DNA from: Exiguobacterium sp. s193
GTDB lineage: Bacteria > Bacillota > Bacilli > Exiguobacteriales > Exiguobacteriaceae
Assembly (NCBI RefSeq): GCF_018618755.1
Contig: NZ_JACSMR010000004.1
Span: 1-64,000, forward strand
DNA length: 64,000 bases
Direction: 5' to 3'
The notes below the pieces were generated by a model. It saw only the letters and a list, made by a program, of their open reading frames with translations. It was not told the origin of the DNA and did not search any database. The position numbers and the translations under genes were made by a program. Of the stretch, positions 22,439 to 31,609 are shown piece by piece; position 1 is the stretch's first letter, and every line of letters starts with the position of its first letter.

Positions 22439-23955
22439 GATGTTGTCCCCCCTGTCGCATACAACAGTAATTGTTCTTCCGTCGTCTCCGAGGTTTTGGT
22501 CTCAAGTACGATTTTCCCATCATACATGACATAAATCCGGTCAGTCACCGCCAGCAATTCATCGAATTCACTGGAGGCGTACAGAATCCCCTTTTTTTGC
22601 TTGGCCAGTTGATCAATCACGTCAAAAATTTCCCGTTTCGCCCCAACGTCGACACCTTTCGTCGGTTCGTCGAACAGCAAAATCGATGCGTCGGCGAGAA
22701 GCCATTTCCCGATTGCGACCTTCTGTTGGTTCCCGCCGGATAAGCCTTCCACGCGTTGCGTTTCATCAATTGTTTTAATCGCCAATCGTTTGATGATAGC
22801 GTTGGCGGCAGTCCGTTCCTTTCCGGTCTGGACCCAACCGAACCGATTGACGAATTGTTTGAGGCTTGCCGCGGTCATGTTTTGATATATCGGATCCTTG
22901 ACAAGGATACCTTCTTTCCGCCGTTCTTCCGGGATCAGACCAATCCCGCATCGGACCGCTTCATGCGGTGACCGGATGGTTGCCGGTTCGCCGCCTATCC
23001 GAATCTGTCCCGCCACAGTAGGAGTCGCTCCGAAAATCGTCTTACAGAGCTCGGTTTTTCCCGCTCCGACGAGTCCGGCAATCCCGATCACTTCTCCTGC
23101 ATGAACCGTCAACGACAGCTGATCTAGCTGCCCAGTGACAGTCACTTGATCGAGTTCGAGCAACGTTTGCCCAACGGTTCGGGTTTGCCGATCCGTCTGT
23201 TGTAAACGTCTTCCAAGCATCTGTTCAACGATTTCCTCTTTCCTTTGCCCGGCTAAAGCTTGACGGGCGACCAGCTTCCCGTCACGCATGACGGAAATCG
23301 ATTCACAAATCGCAAACAGTTCCTGAAGGCGGTGTGAGATAAAAATCACGCCTAATTGTTCGCGTGTCGCGAGTTCCTTGATGATTCGAAACAGATGTTC
23401 CGTCTCCCGTTGACTGAGCGGCGCCGTCGGTTCATCGAGGATTAAAAAGCGACTCTCTTGAACGAGTGCCCGGGCGATCAAAACCAATTGCTTGTCGGCA
23501 AGACGCAGTTCACTGACCCGTTGCCGGACATCGATGGAAGACTGGAGTTTTCCGAGCGCCTCCAGTGCAATCTGTTCAAATCGGCGTTGCCGGATGACCC
23601 CTTTAAGCTGTCCGTTCGTCAACAAATCAAGACAAATGTTTTCTGCGACCGTCAAGTACGAAATCAGTGCCGTATCGACCTCTTGGTAGACGATTTCAAT
23701 TCCCGCCCGTTTGGCTGCGCGCGGCGAATCGATCGTCAACGGTACACCGTCAAACAAAATCGTTCCATCGTACGCCGCATGTGCTCCCGCCAATACCTTC
23801 ATCAGCGTCGACTTACCAGCGCCGTTCGCTCCGACAAGGGCATGGATTTCCCCGCGGCGGACGGAAAAGTCAACATTATCGAGCGCTTTGACACCCGGGA
23901 ACTCAATCGAAATCCCACGCATCTCGAGTCGTTTTTCCGCTTCCAGCTGCATCAT
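22435..23955 (-). CDS. ABC transporter ATPase, simple-sugar type
   Basis: About 506 aa with two ABC domains as in RbsA/MglA. The first has Walker A GANGAGKS and Walker B LILDEPTA; the second has a modified Walker A GLVGAGKT, the signature LSGGNQQK and Walker B LLFDEPTKGVDVGAK. The first signature is degenerate, as is usual in the family. ATG 23955 overlaps the binding-protein stop (ATGA); an upstream in-frame ATG at 23991 is less likely. Energises the permease next to it. Confidence 0.88.
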   Translation of the reverse strand: MMQLEAEKRLEMRGISIEFPGVKALDNVDFSVRRGEIHALVGANGAGKSTLMKVLAGAHAAYDGTILFDGVPLTIDSPRAAKRAGIEIVYQEVDTALISYLTVAENICLDLLTNGQLKGVIRQRRFEQIALEALGKLQSSIDVRQRVSELRLADKQLVLIARALVQESRFLILDEPTAPLSQRETEHLFRIIKELATREQLGVIFISHRLQELFAICESISVMRDGKLVARQALAGQRKEEIVEQMLGRRLQQTDRQTRTVGQTLLELDQVTVTGQLDQLSLTVHAGEVIGIAGLVGAGKTELCKTIFGATPTVAGQIRIGGEPATIRSPHEAVRCGIGLIPEERRKEGILVKDPIYQNMTAASLKQFVNRFGWVQTGKERTAANAIIKRLAIKTIDETQRVEGLSGGNQQKVAIGKWLLADASILLFDEPTKGVDVGAKREIFDVIDQLAKQKKGILYASSEFDELLAVTDRIYVMYDGKIVLETKTSETTEEQLLLYATGGTTS

Positions 23956-25031
23956 TTCGCAGCATTCGCTTTCCGCAGTCTTTCCATCCACGGTTCGTCA
24001 AACTTTTCGGATGTACTCCAGCCCTTGATGATCGTATCGAGATTGTACATCGTCGTATCAGCTTTGAGCGCCTTTTGCTCGACTAATTTAGCGTCCAAAT
24101 CAAAGCTGTCCGGTGTTTTTTCACCTGCCAGTTTTTTCGCGAGCAGGCGCATGTCCGTCTGTCCGATTAAATGCGGATCGACGGCACTCGTCGCCACCCA
24201 GTTGCTGCCTTTCTCACGCATCAGGTTGATATCCTGATTGGAGACATCGATTGAAATCAACGGGATTTCCTGACGTTTGTTGTCCTTTAAGGATTTATAG
24301 GCGCCTTTCGCGACTTCATCCCATGCTCCCCAAACGGCATCGATGCTCCCTTTCGGATATTTGGCGAGAATCGCGTTCATCTTCGTCGCGATATCGCCCT
24401 GGACATCCTGGAAGTTCGTTGGTCCGACCGTTTCAAGCGTCTTAATTTTGCCACCAGCTTCGTACGTCTTATAGATTTCCTGACGGCGATCGAGCGGTGC
24501 GAATCCTGGACCGAACCACAACTTGATGACCCGGACCGGTTTATCGTCCTTCACTTTCGTCACTTGATCGAGTGAAAGTTTTGCCAGTTTGTGATCATCC
24601 TGGAACGTCTCCGTGATGCCTTTTAACGTCTGATCTTTTTTCTTCGTCACCGTATCAAACGTCACGACCTTAATCCCTTTGTCGATGGCCGGTTTAATCA
24701 TGTCGTAGGCATAATCCTCTTTTCCGTGCGAGATGATCAGTCCGTCATAATCCTGCTGAACGGCTTGCGCGACCAGTTCCTTGAACTTGACGTCATTCCC
24801 TTCCGAAATAAACGTATTGACCTTAAAACCAAGCGCCTCCCCTTCCGACCGGGCACCGTCCAAAAATTGTTTCGTATGATCATCGGACGCCAGATTGCGG
24901 ATGACGGCAATCTTGATGTCTCCTTGGACACTTTCCGGCACACCGCTGATTTTTTTCGTCGGTGTCGCTTCACTATTGGCGCAAGCAGCCAGCAAGACCG
25001 CCGGTGCGAGCAAAAATGCTAATTTTTTCAT
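23952..25031 (-). CDS. substrate-binding lipoprotein, sugar type
   Basis: 359 aa. Lipoprotein signal at the N terminus: KKLAFLLAPAVLLAAC with the lipobox Cys followed by ANSE. The body matches periplasmic binding protein type 1 (RbsB/LacI-like): IKIAVIRNLASDDHTKQFLDGA, DYDGLIISHG, and a C-terminal DAVWGAWDEVAKGAY region. ATG 25031 has GGGGAGAT upstream; the frame extends further but into mtnA. Nineteen nucleotides behind mtnA in the same operon. It probably binds methylthioribose or a related 5-thio sugar outside the cell. Confidence 0.85.
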   Translation of the reverse strand: MKKLAFLLAPAVLLAACANSEATPTKKISGVPESVQGDIKIAVIRNLASDDHTKQFLDGARSEGEALGFKVNTFISEGNDVKFKELVAQAVQQDYDGLIISHGKEDYAYDMIKPAIDKGIKVVTFDTVTKKKDQTLKGITETFQDDHKLAKLSLDQVTKVKDDKPVRVIKLWFGPGFAPLDRRQEIYKTYEAGGKIKTLETVGPTNFQDVQGDIATKMNAILAKYPKGSIDAVWGAWDEVAKGAYKSLKDNKRQEIPLISIDVSNQDINLMREKGSNWVATSAVDPHLIGQTDMRLLAKKLAGEKTPDSFDLDAKLVEQKALKADTTMYNLDTIIKGWSTSEKFDEPWMERLRKANAAK

Positions 25032-25050
25032 CTCGATCTCCCCTGTCTGT

Positions 25051-26097
25051 TTAGATGACCTGTTGTCCGATTGCCTGTTCGATCGTTTCCACGCTCGGCC
25101 GTTCAATGACACCGAGTTCCGTGATGATGGCGGTGATGAGCTCGTGCGGTGTCACGTCAAACGCCGGATTAAAGACCGCTACACCCGCTGGCGCCGTCAC
25201 CTGTCCGGCAAACTGTGTCACTTCACGGGCATCACGTTCCTCAATTTCAATCTCGTCGCCTGATAAACTCGTTAAGTCAAACGTCGACAGCGGTGCCGCG
25301 ACGTAAAATGGAATCCCGAAGGCACGTGCGAGTAATGCCAGCTGGAACGTCCCGATTTTATTGGCCGTATCCCCGTTACGGGTAATCCGGTCCGCGCCGA
25401 CGATGATCGCCGTGATCTGCTTTTCCTTGATCGTATGCGCGACCATATTGTCCGTGATCAAGGTGACGTCGATTCCTGCCCGTTGCAGCTCCCACGTCGT
25501 CAAGCGTGCGCCCTGTAACAAAGGCCGGGTTTCCGATGCATAGATAGATAACGGGATGCCTTGTTCCTTTGCGAGATAAAACGGGGCCAGTGCCGTCCCG
25601 TACGCCGCTGTCGCAATCGATCCGGCGTTACAAATCGTCAACACTCGGTCTCCCGCTTGCAACAATTCCAACGCATGCACACCGATTTGCCGTGACGTCT
25701 TGGCATCGGCTTCATAAAGGGCGATTGCTTTTTGTTCCAGACGTTTCGGCAGTTCAGCGAGCGTCGTCGCTGAAACGATGAGCTGGTTCAGTTCGTCAAG
25801 CACGTTCCGCAGATTGACGGCGGTCGGTCGGGTTGCGAGTAAATCCGCCGATACCGTCAACAGTTTTTGTTTCACTTCGTCAAGCGATCCCGTCGTCCGG
25901 AACGCTTCCTGTACGAGGACGAAACCACCAAACAAACTGATTGCCGGCGCCCCTCGGACACGCAGTTGTTTAATCGCTTCAACCGCCTGTGCCAAATCAT
26001 GAATGACTTCATACCGTTCTTCTTGAGGAAGACGGGTCTGGTCAAGGATTTTTAAGCACGCCCGCTCATAGATGACACTACGGATAAACTCGCTCAT
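25051..26097 (-). CDS. mtnA: methylthioribose-1-phosphate isomerase
   Basis: Aldose-ketose isomerase of the methionine salvage pathway: S-methyl-5-thioribose-1-phosphate to methylthioribulose-1-phosphate. 348 aa, normal length. Motifs are RVRGAPAISLFGG near residue 50, ICNAGSIATAAYGTA (catalytic Cys region, about 155-170) and GADRITRNGDTANKIGTF (catalytic Asp, about 240). It overlaps mtnK by 4 nt. Confidence 0.95.
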   Translation of the reverse strand: MSEFIRSVIYERACLKILDQTRLPQEERYEVIHDLAQAVEAIKQLRVRGAPAISLFGGFVLVQEAFRTTGSLDEVKQKLLTVSADLLATRPTAVNLRNVLDELNQLIVSATTLAELPKRLEQKAIALYEADAKTSRQIGVHALELLQAGDRVLTICNAGSIATAAYGTALAPFYLAKEQGIPLSIYASETRPLLQGARLTTWELQRAGIDVTLITDNMVAHTIKEKQITAIIVGADRITRNGDTANKIGTFQLALLARAFGIPFYVAAPLSTFDLTSLSGDEIEIEERDAREVTQFAGQVTAPAGVAVFNPAFDVTPHELITAIITELGVIERPSVETIEQAIGQQVI

Positions 26098-27263
26098 CGG
26101 CTCAGTTCCTCCGTTACGTCAAAGTTCCGCAGATCCGTAAACGTCTTACACTCGCCGCGCCGTTTAATCAATACCGTCCCGAGGCGTAGAGCATGACGTT
26201 TCCGTTCAAGACGTGTCGCAGCATCTTCAATTTGTTCGAGATCAGCGACAGGTGCCAGACCAATCGTTCGCCGGATCAGTTCGCAACCTGCGAAACCGAG
26301 CGCGTCTTGAAGAATCGTACTGAGGACATCATCGACCAGTCCGGGTACCGTCCGGAAGGGTTCGACGGCTTCCCGTTCCCAGAGGGCCGTAAAGGTTGAG
26401 GCAAATGTCAGCCAAAACGTATCGATATCCTTCACTCGCGCCTCCCGCAACTCGGCATAGTTCGGATATGCCGCAAAGCAGAGATGGGCGATGAACTGAC
26501 CGACATCAAACCCGAATGGACCGTAAAAAGCGAACTCCGGATCGATGATTTTTGTTTCGTTCGCTGAAGCAAAAATGCTTCCCGTATGTAAATCCCCGTG
26601 CAATAACCCTTCCCCTTTCGTTATGAACAACGTTTCGAGTTTCGCGACTTCCCGTTTCAACTGTTCATCCTGCCAGAGTTGCCGGACGTCTGTTTCCAAG
26701 CCACTTTCGATGTTGTTCGTTTCCGCGTCGTAAAATGGATCCGTAAAGATTAACTTTTCCGTGATGTCACATAAGTCCGGATTGTAATAGTCACGTGCGA
26801 CCTGCTTTTTCCCGACCGGACCGAGCGCAAAATCTGACGTGAAAAATAACGTCCGCGCCAAGTAAGAACCGACATGCTCTGCAAGGAGCGGATACGTTTC
26901 GCCGGCGAGCAATCCCATCCGAACGATTTGCAGGTGCGACAAGTCCTCCATCACCGTATACGCTTCTTCATGACTGGCATGAAAGACCCGCGGGACGAAC
27001 GGAATTGCGTGTTTCGCAAATTCCTTCAGTGCCAACTGTTCAATCCAGGCCCGCTCGAGCGATAGGGGCCAGCTTTCCCCGACGACTTTTGCATAAGGTA
27101 ACGCCTGCTTCAAGATCAAACATTCTTTCCCTGCCTGAATCCGAAAGACTAAGTTCAAGTTCCCGTCGCCGATTTCTTCTGCCGTCGCTTCTTCCTGCCC
27201 GATCAGTCCGAGTTCCCGGACACGTTTAATTGCATCCTGTTCTGTAAATGCTTGATATGCCAT
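26094..27263 (-). CDS. mtnK: methylthioribose kinase
   Basis: Phosphorylates 5-methylthioribose, giving the substrate of MtnA. 389 aa with the aminoglycoside-phosphotransferase-like fold: catalytic LLHGDLHTGSIF and the metal-binding KIIDPEFAFYGP. ATG 27263 follows GGGGGAAG; the frame continues upstream into the riboswitch terminator. First gene of the mtnK-mtnA-ABC importer operon under a SAM-I riboswitch. Confidence 0.95.
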   Translation of the reverse strand: MAYQAFTEQDAIKRVRELGLIGQEEATAEEIGDGNLNLVFRIQAGKECLILKQALPYAKVVGESWPLSLERAWIEQLALKEFAKHAIPFVPRVFHASHEEAYTVMEDLSHLQIVRMGLLAGETYPLLAEHVGSYLARTLFFTSDFALGPVGKKQVARDYYNPDLCDITEKLIFTDPFYDAETNNIESGLETDVRQLWQDEQLKREVAKLETLFITKGEGLLHGDLHTGSIFASANETKIIDPEFAFYGPFGFDVGQFIAHLCFAAYPNYAELREARVKDIDTFWLTFASTFTALWEREAVEPFRTVPGLVDDVLSTILQDALGFAGCELIRRTIGLAPVADLEQIEDAATRLERKRHALRLGTVLIKRRGECKTFTDLRNFDVTEELSR

Positions 27264-27287
27264 CTTGCTTCCCCCTTCATTTCTACA

Positions 27288-27442
27288 CAAAAAAAACGCC
27301 GCTTTTCGTCATAGAAAAGAGGCGCGGGGTATCATCCGTCCTCTTATCTCTCAGACGAATGTCTGTTGGATGTAGCACCGTGCCGGATGGTCGGTTGCTG
27401 CGGCGTCTTCGGGCCAATTCCCTCTGCCAACTCACGATAAGA
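27288..27442 (-). promoter_or_regulatory. SAM-I riboswitch of mtnK operon
   Basis: Aptamer at 27341-27442 on the minus strand: P1 CTCTTATC/GATAAGAG, GCAGAGGGA, the GCAGCAACCGACC core, GGTGCTACATCC and CTGAGAGATAAGAG. The terminator is at 27288-27324 with a GCGCC../GGCG stem followed by T8. An OFF switch when SAM is high. Confidence 0.95.
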
Positions 27443-27477
27443 GTCATATGTGGTTGTTGTGTTCGATGTTGATTCGA

Positions 27478-27507
27478 ATCTTACGCTCGTCTTGAACAAT
27501 CTGTCAA
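27478..27507 (-). promoter_or_regulatory. promoter of mtnK operon
   Basis: -35 TTGACA (27502-27507), 18-nt spacer, -10 TAAGAT (27478-27483) on the minus strand. Confidence 0.7.
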
Positions 27508-27590
27508 TTCGATTTTTTAGGGGAACTCCGCCTAAAAAGATGCCATCTATAGAAGGTTATTTTGAAAAAAATAAATTTTCAAAAAATTAT

Positions 27591-27620
27591 TTGACATCAC
27601 GTCCATCTCATGTGAAAATT
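27591..27620 (+). promoter_or_regulatory. probable promoter of mtnW operon
   Basis: TTGACA at 27591-27596 and an extended -10-like TGTGAAAATT at 27611-27620 lie about 30 nt before the aptamer. The -10 is weak. Confidence 0.5.
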
Positions 27621-27648
27621 GCAATTAGATTTCACAATTTCATCCAAT

Positions 27649-27801
27649 TCTTATCAAGAGCAGACGGAGGGACGAGCCCTATGATGTCGCAGCAACCGAC
27701 CAGTTGGCACGGTGCTAATTCTTGCAGCTAACACGCTGACAGATAAGAGTCCACGCGCAATTTTTCATGGTCTCTTGTCATTGACGAGGGACCATTTTTG
27801 T
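27649..27801 (+). promoter_or_regulatory. SAM-I riboswitch of mtnWXBD operon
   Basis: Aptamer at 27649-27749: TCTTATCAAGAGCAGA, GAGGGACGAGCCC, GCAGCAACCGACC, GGTGCTAATTC and CTGACAGATAAGA. The terminator at 27767-27801 has stem ATGGTC/GACCAT and a T-run. Divergent from the mtnK riboswitch 200 nt away. Confidence 0.95.
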
Positions 27802-27829
27802 ATTTTTTAACAAGGGAGAGACGACGATC

Positions 27830-29020
27830 ATGGCGTACATTACCGCAACTTACCAACTCGGCGTGACCGATCAGTTACCAAAACGGGCAGAGCAAATCGC
27901 CCTCGGTCTGACGGTCGGCTCATGGACCGATTTGAATCACTTGGAACAACAACAGCTTGAATCCTTTAAAGGACAAGTCGTCCATACGGAAGAACATGAC
28001 GGGAAAGGATATGTCACGATCCGTTATCCGGAACACAACGTCTCACGGGACTTTTCGGCGATTTTGACGACCGTCTTCGGCAAGCTGTCACTCGACGGTC
28101 AAATCAAACTGACGGATCTTCAGCTTCCCGCTTCGTTCACACCGGATTTCCCCGGTGCTAAATTCGGCATCGAGGGCGTCCGCCAATTGATCCAAGTCCA
28201 TGACCGCCCCCTGTTGATGAGCATCTTCAAAGGCGTCATCGGACGGGACCTCGTTTTTTTACGGGAACAACTGGAAGCCCAGCTCGCCGGCGGGATTGAT
28301 CTCGTCAAGGATGACGAAATCTTATACGACAATCCGCTGACACCGGCACTCGACCGGGCGCGGATCGGACGGGAAGTCCTCGATGCAAACTATGAACGGA
28401 CCGGTAAACGGGCCCTTTATGCGATTACGTTGAGTGGTCCGGTCTTCCGCTTGAAAGAGCAGGCGAAACGACTGGTCGAAGCCGGAGCGACAGCCCTCCT
28501 GCTCAACACGTTTACATACGGGCTTGATGTCTTGCGGGAACTGGCAGCCGACCCGGAAATCCCGGTCCCGATCTTTAATCATCCGGCGTTGAGCGGTGCC
28601 TTGATCGCCAGTCCCGAGTACGGGATTGCCGCCCCGGTCCTGCTCGGAACGTTGCCGCGGATTGCCGGTGCCGACTTGACACTGTTCCCGTCGCCGTACG
28701 GAAATGTCGCCCTCGCCAAAGACTTGGCCCGCGGGATTGCCGTCGAAGCGACCCGAATCGGTGAGACTAAAACCATTCTCCCGGTCCCGTCCGCCGGAAT
28801 CCACCCGGGTCTCGTCGCCCAGCTTGTTCGTGATTTCGGCGTCGATTCCGTCATCAATGCCGGGGGCGGTGTCCACGGTCATCCGCAAGGTGCTGCGGCC
28901 GGAGTCATCGCTTTCCGCCAGGCACTCGACGCAGCACTGGCCGGCGAATCACTGACAAGTGCCGCCCGCCGGCACGAGGAATTACGTGTCGCCCTCGATG
29001 CTTGGGGGATCACGAAATGA
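27830..29020 (+). CDS. mtnW: 2,3-diketo-5-methylthiopentyl-1-phosphate enolase
   Basis: RuBisCO-like protein of methionine salvage, 396 aa. It has the RuBisCO large-subunit fold (GAKFGIEGVRQLI, GIDLVKDDEILYDNPLTP carrying the conserved Lys/Asp/Glu) and ends with GGGVHGHPQGAAAGVIAFRQA. It acts before MtnX. The overlap with mtnX (ATGA) shows coupling. Confidence 0.93.
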   Translation: MAYITATYQLGVTDQLPKRAEQIALGLTVGSWTDLNHLEQQQLESFKGQVVHTEEHDGKGYVTIRYPEHNVSRDFSAILTTVFGKLSLDGQIKLTDLQLPASFTPDFPGAKFGIEGVRQLIQVHDRPLLMSIFKGVIGRDLVFLREQLEAQLAGGIDLVKDDEILYDNPLTPALDRARIGREVLDANYERTGKRALYAITLSGPVFRLKEQAKRLVEAGATALLLNTFTYGLDVLRELAADPEIPVPIFNHPALSGALIASPEYGIAAPVLLGTLPRIAGADLTLFPSPYGNVALAKDLARGIAVEATRIGETKTILPVPSAGIHPGLVAQLVRDFGVDSVINAGGGVHGHPQGAAAGVIAFRQALDAALAGESLTSAARRHEELRVALDAWGITK

Positions 29021-29676
29021 CAATCCGGATTTTATGTGACTTTGACGGAACGGTAACCGAGCACGATAATATCATCGCCTTGATGCAGGAGTTCGCTCCG
29101 CCGGAAAAATTTGAACCGTTAAAACAAGGTGTGCTCGAACGGTCGCTCTCGATTCAGTCCGGCGTCGGACAGATGTTTCAGCTGCTTCCGTCCAGTCAAA
29201 AACAGGACTACATTGATTTCTTGATGAAACGGGCGGTCATCCGTCCCGGCTTCGACACCTTGCTCGCCTTTGCCAAATCAAACGAAATTGATTTTTCCAT
29301 CGTCAGCGGCGGGATCGACTTTTTTGTCCAGCCGATTCTTGCGGATGTACTGACGGACGAAGCGATTTATTGCAACGGCAGTGACTTCAGCCAGGAGACG
29401 GTTCGAATCGAATGGCCGCATTCCTGCGACTCAGCCTGTACAAATCAATGCGGTTGTTGCAAAACCTCGATCGCCCGGAAGCTGAAGCAGAACGGTGACA
29501 CGATCATCGCGATCGGCGACTCCGTAACAGATTTTGAACTGGCTAAGCAGGCGGATCACGTTTATGCACGGGATTATCTGATCACGCTGTGTGAACAGCA
29601 CGGTATCCCGTATACGCCGTTTGAAAACTTTTATGACATATTGAATCATTTGCAGACAAAGGTGGTGTACACATGA
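29017..29676 (+). CDS. mtnX: 2-hydroxy-3-keto-5-methylthiopentenyl-1-phosphate phosphatase
   Basis: HAD-family phosphatase, 219 aa. The first motif [10 protein letters not shown] includes the nucleophile Asp close to the N terminus; later [10 protein letters not shown] and [18 protein letters not shown] Cys cluster ([12 protein letters not shown]) around residue 140 is typical of MtnX. ATG 29017 overlaps the mtnW stop; five further codons upstream are in frame but lack an SD. Confidence 0.92.
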   Translation: MTIRILCDFDGTVTEHDNIIALMQEFAPPEKFEPLKQGVLERSLSIQSGVGQMFQLLPSSQKQDYIDFLMKRAVIRPGFDTLLAFAKSNEIDFSIVSGGIDFFVQPILADVLTDEAIYCNGSDFSQETVRIEWPHSCDSACTNQCGCCKTSIARKLKQNGDTIIAIGDSVTDFELAKQADHVYARDYLITLCEQHGIPYTPFENFYDILNHLQTKVVYT

Positions 29677-30293
29677 CCTTCTTAAAACGATATGAAGAAT
29701 TACGTGCCGTCAAACAGGAACTTGCAGCACGCGACTGGTTCCCCGGCACAAGCGGCAATCTCGCCATCCGGACGGCCGATCAACCGACTGAATTTCTCGT
29801 GACGGCAAGCGGGAAGGACAAACGGCAGGATACACCGGACGACTTCGTCCATGTCGACGCGTCCGGTCAACTGATCGGCGAACAAACGGGCCGTCCGTCT
29901 GCCGAAACGTTGCTCCACGTCGAGGTCTTCAACCGAACGACTGCCGGGTGTTCCCTTCACGTCCATACGATTGCCAATAATGTCTTGTCCGAACTTTACG
30001 GGGACCGTGGTGAAATTCGCTTTTCCGGTCAAGAAATCATCAAGGCGCTTGGCCGCTGGGAGGAAGATGCAGAAGTCATCGTCCCGATCATTGAGAATCA
30101 CGCTGATATTCCGACACTCGCTACTGCCTTTTCGAAGCATGTCACGGCCAATCAAGGTGCGGTCCTGATTCGCAATCACGGTATCACCGTGTGGGCACCG
30201 ACCGCTTTCGAAGCAAAAAAACACTTAGAAGCATACGAATTTTTATTCAACTATACACTTACCCTACATTCTTGCCGACAGGCAATCCATTAA
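29673..30293 (+). CDS. mtnB: methylthioribulose-1-phosphate dehydratase
   Basis: Class II aldolase-fold dehydratase, 206 aa. Glycine-rich [12 protein letters not shown], the zinc-binding [11 protein letters not shown] and [11 protein letters not shown] are seen. It overlaps mtnX by 4 nt. It uses the MtnA product made by the divergent operon. Confidence 0.92.
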   Translation: MTFLKRYEELRAVKQELAARDWFPGTSGNLAIRTADQPTEFLVTASGKDKRQDTPDDFVHVDASGQLIGEQTGRPSAETLLHVEVFNRTTAGCSLHVHTIANNVLSELYGDRGEIRFSGQEIIKALGRWEEDAEVIVPIIENHADIPTLATAFSKHVTANQGAVLIRNHGITVWAPTAFEAKKHLEAYEFLFNYTLTLHSCRQAIH

Positions 30294-30307
30294 GAGGAGG
30301 AAACACG

Positions 30308-30847
30308 ATGGCAACAGTATTTTTCCAACAAACAAACGAACGGTATGTCGACCAACAAGAGGTTTCAACCTTTCTCGCTTCACGCGGTGTCCTATATGAA
30401 CAGTGGGATGTCTCGAAATTACCAAGCGACCTCGTCGAGAACTTTACCTTAACAGATGACGATAAACAGACAATTTTAACGACATTCGCGGATGAAATCA
30501 AAGATGTTTCGGAACGTCGTGGTTACCAGACAGCCGACATCATCGCCCTCTCGGATACGACACCGAATCTCGATGAATTACTCGTCAACTTCCAAAAAGA
30601 ACACCATCATACTGATGACGAGGTCCGCTTCATCGTCAGTGGTCATGGCGTGTTTGCAATCAAAGACGATGAAGTCGGCTATTACAACATCGAGCTCAAT
30701 CCCGGTGATTTGATTTCCGTTCCCGTCAATACACGCCACTACTTCACACTCCAGGAAGACCGGAAAGTCGTCGCAATCCGGATTTTCGTCACGACGGACG
30801 GTTGGGTGCCGATTTACAAGCGGGACGCCCTGTCTTCAGCAAACTAA
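30308..30847 (+). CDS. mtnD: acireductone dioxygenase
   Basis: Metal-dependent cupin, 179 aa, giving the 2-keto acid precursor of methionine plus formate. The metal site is visible in KEHHHTDDEVRFIVSGHG (His, His, Glu) with the last His in SVPVNTRHYF. ATG 30308 has AGGAGG 8 nt upstream. Last gene of the operon. The aminotransferase that finishes the pathway is not in the window. Confidence 0.93.
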   Translation: MATVFFQQTNERYVDQQEVSTFLASRGVLYEQWDVSKLPSDLVENFTLTDDDKQTILTTFADEIKDVSERRGYQTADIIALSDTTPNLDELLVNFQKEHHHTDDEVRFIVSGHGVFAIKDDEVGYYNIELNPGDLISVPVNTRHYFTLQEDRKVVAIRIFVTTDGWVPIYKRDALSSAN

Positions 30848-30861
30848 TTCAATCCGGTCCG

Positions 30862-30900
30862 GCCCAAATCTTTTAGCAATAGAGGACCTGGGCTTTTTTT
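30862..30900 (+). terminator. mtnWXBD terminator
   Basis: GCCCA / TGGGC stem with extra pairing in the loop, followed by T7. Confidence 0.7.
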
Positions 30901-31035
30901 GTATTGAAGTGTCGTCTGACAAACACGTTTGAGGAAGGTGCCTGTACGGGAGCATTTCCTATTCTAGAAACATGCCGTTTGTTTCACTCATCTCCGATAT
31001 AATGAAGAAAAGGACTCGAAAAGGAGCTGACGTGT

Positions 31036-31533
31036 ATGATGATTCGTCTCGTTCAAGAAGCCGACTTACCGGACGTGCTCGCCATTTATAATGAAGGAAT
31101 TGAAGACCGCATCGCGACGCTCGAGACGGATACGAAGGATTTAGCCTTCATGCAGCAATGGTTCAACGAACGTTCTGAACGACACGCGGGTTACGTCGCC
31201 TATGAAGGAACAAAGATTCTTGGCTTCATCTCCCTTGACGCCTACAATCCGCGTCCCGTCTATCAGTCCGTCGGTGAACTGTCCGTCTATATCACACGGA
31301 CGCACCGTGGGCAAGGAATCGGAAAACGATTACTTGATATCATCGAAGAACATGCAATCCTTCACGGCATGCATAAGCTGATTCTCTTTACGTTCCCTTT
31401 CAACCGGATTGGACAAAAACTCTACATCAAAGCAGGATTCCGAATTGTCGGTACCTTTAAAGAACAAGGGATGTTAAACGGGTATTACGTTGATGTCCTG
31501 GCGATGGAAAAAATCCTTCCTAAACCGGATTGA
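31036..31533 (+). CDS. GNAT N-acetyltransferase, phosphinothricin-type
   Basis: 165 aa. GNAT acetyl-CoA site RTHRGQGIGKRLL (about 91-103) and the downstream NRIGQKLYIKAGFRIVG segment place it near the phosphinothricin/bialaphos and methionine-sulfoximine acetyltransferase group. Substrate not determinable. An AAGGAG site precedes ATG 31036; the next codon is also ATG. Confidence 0.82.
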   Translation: MMIRLVQEADLPDVLAIYNEGIEDRIATLETDTKDLAFMQQWFNERSERHAGYVAYEGTKILGFISLDAYNPRPVYQSVGELSVYITRTHRGQGIGKRLLDIIEEHAILHGMHKLILFTFPFNRIGQKLYIKAGFRIVGTFKEQGMLNGYYVDVLAMEKILPKPD

Positions 31534-31609
31534 TGATCGTTTGGATTAAAGGTCCAGCAAGTCGGGAATACTAGACGAGGAAGATTCGTACAAGAAAGGA
31601 AGATTGCCT

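Noticed and set aside
28322-28888. 188-codon frame antisense to mtnW
   Set aside because: It is a mirror frame in a GC-richer gene, without SD or family motifs.
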